This document shows, in pieces, positions 60,607-64,000 of a DNA stretch of 64,000 nt (within the stretch, counting starts at the first letter, position 1; every line of letters starts with the position of its first letter). The notes below the pieces were generated by a model, which saw only the letters and a list, made by a program, of their open reading frames with translations, ran no database searches and had not been told where the DNA came from. Position numbers and translations under genes: made by a program. This DNA comes from Ornithinibacillus californiensis (lineage in GTDB: Bacteria; Bacillota; Bacilli; Bacillales; Amphibacillaceae), in the NCBI RefSeq assembly GCF_001038485.1, contig NZ_LDUE01000068.1, positions 1 to 64,000 of the forward strand, written 5' to 3'.

Positions 60607-61083
60607 ATGGCATTTCAAATAATTATTAATTTAATCATTGCAATCATGTGGATGTTCCTTAGTGAATCATATACATTTGCAAGCTTCATTGCGGGATATA
60701 TTTGGGGAATTCTTTTAGTACTTCTACTAAATCGTTTTATTCCAGGTAGATTTTATGGAATACGAATAGTTAAAATTTTTAAGTTGATCCTCTTGTTTGT
60801 TAAAGAATTATTATTATCCAATTTAAGTATACTCAAATTGGTTTATACGCCAAAACCAGAAATTGAACCAGGGATTTTTGCTTTACCATTAGAAGTGAAG
60901 AGTAACTGGGGAATTACATTATTAGCCCATTTAATTTCACTTACACCTGGTACACTATCTGTTGCAGTATCCGACAAAAATGATGTGCTTTACATTCATG
61001 CAATGGATATCGATGAAGTTGACAAGTCGGTGAAAGAAATTAAGGATAGCTTTGAAAAAGCTATCCTGGAGGTGACCAGATAG
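60607..61083 (+). CDS. mrpE: Na+/H+ antiporter subunit E (MrpE)
   Basis: 158 residues: two to three N-terminal membrane helices and a cytoplasmic C-terminal domain with HLISLTPGTLSVAVSDKNDV. RBS AAAGGAG (overlapping the mrpD stop) before the ATG. Its stop is directly followed by the mrpF ATG. Confidence 0.94.
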   Translation: MAFQIIINLIIAIMWMFLSESYTFASFIAGYIWGILLVLLLNRFIPGRFYGIRIVKIFKLILLFVKELLLSNLSILKLVYTPKPEIEPGIFALPLEVKSNWGITLLAHLISLTPGTLSVAVSDKNDVLYIHAMDIDEVDKSVKEIKDSFEKAILEVTR

Positions 61084-61395
61084 ATGACAGAAGCCATTCA
61101 ACTTACTGAAGCTATATTAAGATATACGTTGATAATATGTTCTATTTCAATTGGAATCTCGCTTGTGTTACTTCTTTATCGTACATTTAAAGGGCCAACG
61201 AATCCCGATCGTGCGGTTGGCCTTGACACAATAGGAATTAACTTAATGGCATTAACGGGGCTGGTAGCGATATACCTTTCCACGCCATATTTAAACGATG
61301 TTGCCTTATTAGTAGGGATTCTCGGATTTCTAGGAACACTCGCAACGGCAAAATATGTAGAAAAGGGTGTTATTATTGACAGGGACATGGATTGA
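61084..61395 (+). CDS. mrpF: Na+/H+ antiporter subunit F (MrpF)
   Basis: 103 residues, three membrane helices, with YRTFKGPTNPDRAVGLDTIG and LVGILGFLGTLATAKYVEKG. RBS CTGGAGGTG lies in the end of mrpE. Overlaps mrpG by 20 nt. Confidence 0.94.
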   Translation: MTEAIQLTEAILRYTLIICSISIGISLVLLLYRTFKGPTNPDRAVGLDTIGINLMALTGLVAIYLSTPYLNDVALLVGILGFLGTLATAKYVEKGVIIDRDMD

Positions 61396-61741
61396 ACTAC
61401 TTGCTAATATTAGTATCATCTTATTATTGCTTTTCGGATCATTTATCACGCTGTCTGCATCCATTGGAATTATTCGCTTTCCAGATATATATACGAGATT
61501 ACATGCAGCAACGAAAGCCTCTACCCTGGGTGTTTCCAGTATTCTAATCGCAGCATTTATTTTCTTATATGTTAAAGAGGATATTGTTAGCGGTAAATTG
61601 TTAATAGGAATATTATTTATTATGGTAACTGCTCCCGTATCCGCTCATATGATTGGTAGAGCTGCTCATAATAGTGGGGTAAAACCATTAACTAAGAATC
61701 GAACAGATGCATACGAAGAAGCAATGCAAAAACAACAATAA
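61376..61741 (+). CDS. mrpG: Na+/H+ antiporter subunit G (MrpG)
   Basis: 121 residues with three membrane helices and IGIIRFPDIYTRLHAATKAS, characteristic of MrpG. TTG at 61376 is chosen because AAGGGTG lies about 7 nt upstream and the family starts MTxTE-like; GTG three codons earlier overlaps that RBS. Last gene of the operon. Confidence 0.92.
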   Translation: MTGTWIELLANISIILLLLFGSFITLSASIGIIRFPDIYTRLHAATKASTLGVSSILIAAFIFLYVKEDIVSGKLLIGILFIMVTAPVSAHMIGRAAHNSGVKPLTKNRTDAYEEAMQKQQ

Positions 61742-61749
61742 ATCATATC

Positions 61750-61781
61750 GACGTCTCTGATGGATTCCTATCGGAGACGTC
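61750..61781 (+). terminator. Terminator of the mrp operon
   Basis: GACGTCTC-TGAT and ATCG-GAGACGTC form a stem followed by TTTTTT, 9 bp after the mrpG stop. Confidence 0.9.
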
Positions 61782-61812
61782 TTTTTTAAATTTATTGCTT
61801 GTATTTGTTTAG

Positions 61813-61849
61813 AAGGACAGACACAAGACACGCCCAAGTGACATAGTGT
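61813..61849 (+). promoter_or_regulatory. Candidate SpoIIID site and SigE-like -10 upstream of sigK
   Basis: AAGGACAGAC (61813-61822) matches the SpoIIID consensus WWRRACARNY fully. CATAGTGT (61842-61849) resembles a SigE -10 (CATACANT) with two mismatches. In B. subtilis sigK needs SigE and SpoIIID. The promoter call is by analogy. Confidence 0.4.
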
Positions 61850-61893
61850 GTTTATATAGGCTATAGCCCAGCCTAGTCAGGAGGTGTATGTGT

Positions 61894-62598
61894 TTGTCCG
61901 GAATAATGAGTGTCCTTGCATTGCTAATAAAGGAAGCACTATTCTTTGTTTCCTATGTAAAGAATCACGCCTTTCCACAGCCCCTATCTTCAGAGGACGA
62001 AGCGAAATACATTGAGGAAATGCAAAACGGTAGTGAGGAAGCAAGAAACAAATTAATTGAACATAATTTAAGGTTAGTTGCTCATATCGTAAAAAAGTTT
62101 GAAAATACTGGGGAAGATATGGAAGACTTAATCTCCATCGGTACAATCGGCTTAATCAAGGGAATTGAGAGTTTTTCTGTTGGAAAAGGTACCAAACTTG
62201 CAACATATGCTGCAAGGTGTATAGAGAACGAAATTTTGATGCATTTGCGTGCTTTGAAAAAGGTTAAAAAAGATGTATCACTACATGATCCTATCGGTCA
62301 GGATAAAGAGGGTAACGAGATTAGTCTTATTGACATTTTAGAAGCTGAAAATGAAAATGTGATTGAATATATCCAATTAAATATGGAAATAGAAAAGATG
62401 CAGGATTATTTTTCAATTCTAGATAAACGCGAGCGAGAGGTAATCATTTATCGCTACGGATTGAATAATAAAAAAGAAATGACTCAACGGGAGATTGCAA
62501 AAAAACTTAATATATCTAGAAGTTATGTATCACGAATCGAGAAAAGGGCTCTGATGAAGGTTTTCCATGAGTATTATCGAAATGAACGTAAAGGTTGA
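61894..62598 (+). CDS. sigK: Sporulation sigma factor SigK (pro-SigK)
   Basis: 234 residues: hydrophobic pro-sequence (about 1-20, ending [13 protein letters not shown]), region 2 with [20 protein letters not shown] and [15 protein letters not shown], and region 4 with [20 protein letters not shown]. The gene is uninterrupted, with no skin-type insertion. TTG at 61894 follows AGGAGGTG by 7 nt; an ATG two codons earlier is only 1-3 nt from it. SigK runs late mother-cell transcription after SpoIVFB cleavage. Confidence 0.95.
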   Translation: MSGIMSVLALLIKEALFFVSYVKNHAFPQPLSSEDEAKYIEEMQNGSEEARNKLIEHNLRLVAHIVKKFENTGEDMEDLISIGTIGLIKGIESFSVGKGTKLATYAARCIENEILMHLRALKKVKKDVSLHDPIGQDKEGNEISLIDILEAENENVIEYIQLNMEIEKMQDYFSILDKREREVIIYRYGLNNKKEMTQREIAKKLNISRSYVSRIEKRALMKVFHEYYRNERKG

Positions 62599-62610
62599 TT
62601 GTATATAAAT

Positions 62611-62855
62611 AAAGAGACCGGGACAAAAGTAATTCTATCCAAGGTAAATCCGAACATTATCATTAGTGCACATAACCCGCCCCGGATATATACTTCGCTT
62701 TCCGTGGGCGGCTGGTGAGTCTCCTCAGAGCTATCGCTCTTGCGGGGTCTCACCGATGCCTATCCTCCCACAGGAGTCTCCGTATATTTCCGGGGCTAAT
62801 ATGGTCTTTGTTCGTTTTTATATCCCTTTGATTTAGTTATGTCCCGGCCTCTTTT
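62611..62855. repeat. Structured dispersed repeat, copy C
   Basis: Outer arms AAAGAGACCGGGACA (62611-62625) and TGTCCCGGCCTCTTTT (62840-62855) are nearly perfect inverted repeats, ending in a T-run on both strands. The inner core has arms CCCCGGATATATAC (62680-62693) and GTATATTTCCGGGG (62782-62795), one mismatch. The interior is nearly identical to copy B. It fills the space between the convergent sigK and mtnN genes and probably terminates both. Confidence 0.9.
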
Positions 62856-62865
62856 CGTTTTGGAA

Positions 62866-63552
62866 TCAGTTTTTCAGCATATGAAAGATTAGTCTAGATG
62901 AATTTTGTGCAGCTTTACCAAGAAATGCATCAAAGGATATGGATGATTCTTTGCCAGCTATATCAGACAGTGCTCGAACCACAACAAACGGACACTTATA
63001 CTGAAAACAGACTTGAGCGATAGCAGCAGCCTCCATCTCGGCTGCAATCATAGAAGGGAATTTTTCACGTACTTCATTCACCCGTTTAGGATCTTCCATA
63101 AAAGAATCTCCTGTCGCAATTAAGCCAACTTCTCCATTAACATCTAATTGTTCGATTGCCTTCATTGCTTTCTCAACTAGCGAAGGTTCAGATTTGAATG
63201 TAGCTGGCATTCCAGGTACTTGTCCATACTCGTAATCAAAAGCAGTTACATCCACATCATGGTGTACGACATCTGTAGATACGACTATATCTCCAACTTC
63301 AAGTTTCTCAGAAAAACCACCTGCTGAGCCTGTATTTATGACGTATTCAGGTGTAAATTGCTCCATTAATATAGTTGTTGCCATAGCGGCATTTACTTTA
63401 CCTATTCCCGACTTCAAAAGTACGACTTCTTTGTCTTGTAATTTTCCTTTTATGAATAGACAATTTGCTATAGATGTTTCTTCTTTGTCTTTCATCTCTT
63501 CTTTTATGATTTCAATTTCCTCATCCATTGCACCGATGATACCAATCGTCAT
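62866..63552 (-). CDS. mtnN: 5'-Methylthioadenosine/S-adenosylhomocysteine nucleosidase
   Basis: 228 residues of the phosphorylase-like MTAN family: [14 protein letters not shown] at the N terminus (catalytic Glu), [25 protein letters not shown] and [10 protein letters not shown] (catalytic Asp). It splits adenine from methylthioadenosine and S-adenosylhomocysteine in methionine recycling. ATG at 63552 with AGGAGG 9 nt upstream. It lies 31 bp after the yrrS-like gene, the B. subtilis neighbourhood. Confidence 0.96.
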   Translation of the reverse strand: MTIGIIGAMDEEIEIIKEEMKDKEETSIANCLFIKGKLQDKEVVLLKSGIGKVNAAMATTILMEQFTPEYVINTGSAGGFSEKLEVGDIVVSTDVVHHDVDVTAFDYEYGQVPGMPATFKSEPSLVEKAMKAIEQLDVNGEVGLIATGDSFMEDPKRVNEVREKFPSMIAAEMEAAAIAQVCFQYKCPFVVVRALSDIAGKESSISFDAFLGKAAQNSSRLIFHMLKN

Positions 63553-63583
63553 GTTGTAATTCCTCCTAAACGTCAAGTAAAAC

Positions 63584-64000
63584 TTATTTTTTATCGTTTT
63601 CTTTTAATAGTTCTACTAATGTAGGTTGCCACCCTTCATTATCAACCCAACTTAAATAAACTCGATATATTTCTGTTTCTGCCTTATTAGTTACAGTACC
63701 TATCGCTTTTTGATGTCCACCATTTCCAATAAACCAAGTAATCATATCTTGTTCTGTAAGACCTGTTGCTACTCTGATTGCTTGCTCCATTTCTAACCAA
63801 TCTTGAGACTCCGTATCAAATTGTGTAGTGTGTGGACCTTCTTGCTCTGTACCGATTGGTTGCCATTCAGCTGTATAAGCCTCGATGACATTATCATCTT
63901 CCCCTGCAGGATCTGCTACTTCGGTTTCCACATTTTGGCTATCTGTACTTTCATTTGTTTCTGTTTCATTGTTACTCTCATCTGTTACGCCACTATTACT
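63584..64000 (-). CDS. yrrS: YrrS-like DUF1510 protein, C-terminal part
   Basis: The frame is open to the right edge, so the N terminus lies outside. The visible 138 residues begin in a Ser/Thr/Asn/Glu-rich linker and end in a domain with [34 protein letters not shown] and [21 protein letters not shown], the DUF1510 pattern of YrrS. The family has an N-terminal membrane segment. It sits just upstream of mtnN, matching B. subtilis yrrS. Its function is unknown; in B. subtilis it is encoded near a penicillin-binding protein gene. Confidence 0.8.
   Translation of the reverse strand, partial: SNSGVTDESNNETETNESTDSQNVETEVADPAGEDDNVIEAYTAEWQPIGTEQEGPHTTQFDTESQDWLEMEQAIRVATGLTEQDMITWFIGNGGHQKAIGTVTNKAETEIYRVYLSWVDNEGWQPTLVELLKENDKK

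Overview
The window is a chromosomal segment of a low-GC, endospore-forming member of the Bacillaceae. The evidence is the AT-rich sequence, sporulation genes (gpr, spoIIP, yqfC, yqfD, sigK, sda), competence genes (comEA/EB/EC), a CIRCE-controlled hrcA-grpE-dnaK-dnaJ locus, a glyQS T-box, and gene order that follows the Bacillus subtilis yqeG-to-yqgA region almost gene for gene. An mrp-type Na+/H+ antiporter operon and protein similarities point to an Oceanobacillus/Virgibacillus-like halotolerant group. This is inferred from memory of gene order and families; no search was run.

Layout. 1-600: end of a tRNA cluster (tRNA-Met cut by the window edge, tRNA-Asn) and a duplicated 5' piece of the tRNA-Asn gene. 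0.6-4.3 kb: Na/phosphate symporter, short NfeD protein, yqfZ-, yqfX- and yqfT-like small genes. 4.4-12.6 kb (minus strand): nfo, cshB, yqfO, trmK, cccA, a membrane protein, rpoD, dnaG. 13-17.8 kb: ppsR-ccpN and glyQS with its T-box leader. 17.8-30.3 kb: recO, yqzL, era, dgkA, ybeY, pgpH, phoH, yqfD, yqfC, a Pro-rich membrane protein, floA-nfeD, yqeY, rpsU, deoC. 30.3-38.6 kb: mtaB, rsmE, prmA, dnaJ, dnaK, grpE, hrcA. 38.6-46.5 kb: hemW, lepA, yqxA, spoIIP, gpr, rpsT (plus), holA. 46.8-55.7 kb: yqzM (plus), comEC-EB-EA, yqeM, rsfS, yqeK, nadD, yhbY, aroE, yqeH, yqeG. 55.8-56.3 kb: sda behind a cluster of DnaA boxes. 56.4-61.8 kb (plus): mrp operon with A, C, D, E, F and G but no B. 61.9-64 kb: intact sigK, then mtnN and the C-terminal part of a yrrS-like gene.

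How the genes work together. Most are housekeeping genes for translation and ribosome assembly (yqeH, rsfS, yhbY, era, ybeY, lepA, prmA, rsmE, mtaB, rpsT, rpsU, trmK, glyQS), replication, recombination and repair (dnaG, holA, recO, nfo) and protein folding. Sporulation and cell-cycle genes are interspersed: sda links replication initiation to sporulation, gpr acts in germination, spoIIP in engulfment and sigK in the mother cell.

The region is mainly conventional. The most notable things are: a composite, strongly structured dispersed repeat (three copies, 34782-34957, 41996-42233, 62611-62855), each lying 3' of a minus-strand gene in the same orientation and showing compensatory changes in its stems; five DnaA-box-like 9-mers in 99 bp upstream of sda; the missing mrpB; the tRNA-Asn fragment duplication; and a SigH-like promoter ahead of dnaG-rpoD. 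I saw no prophage, insertion sequence with transposase, CRISPR array or defence island.
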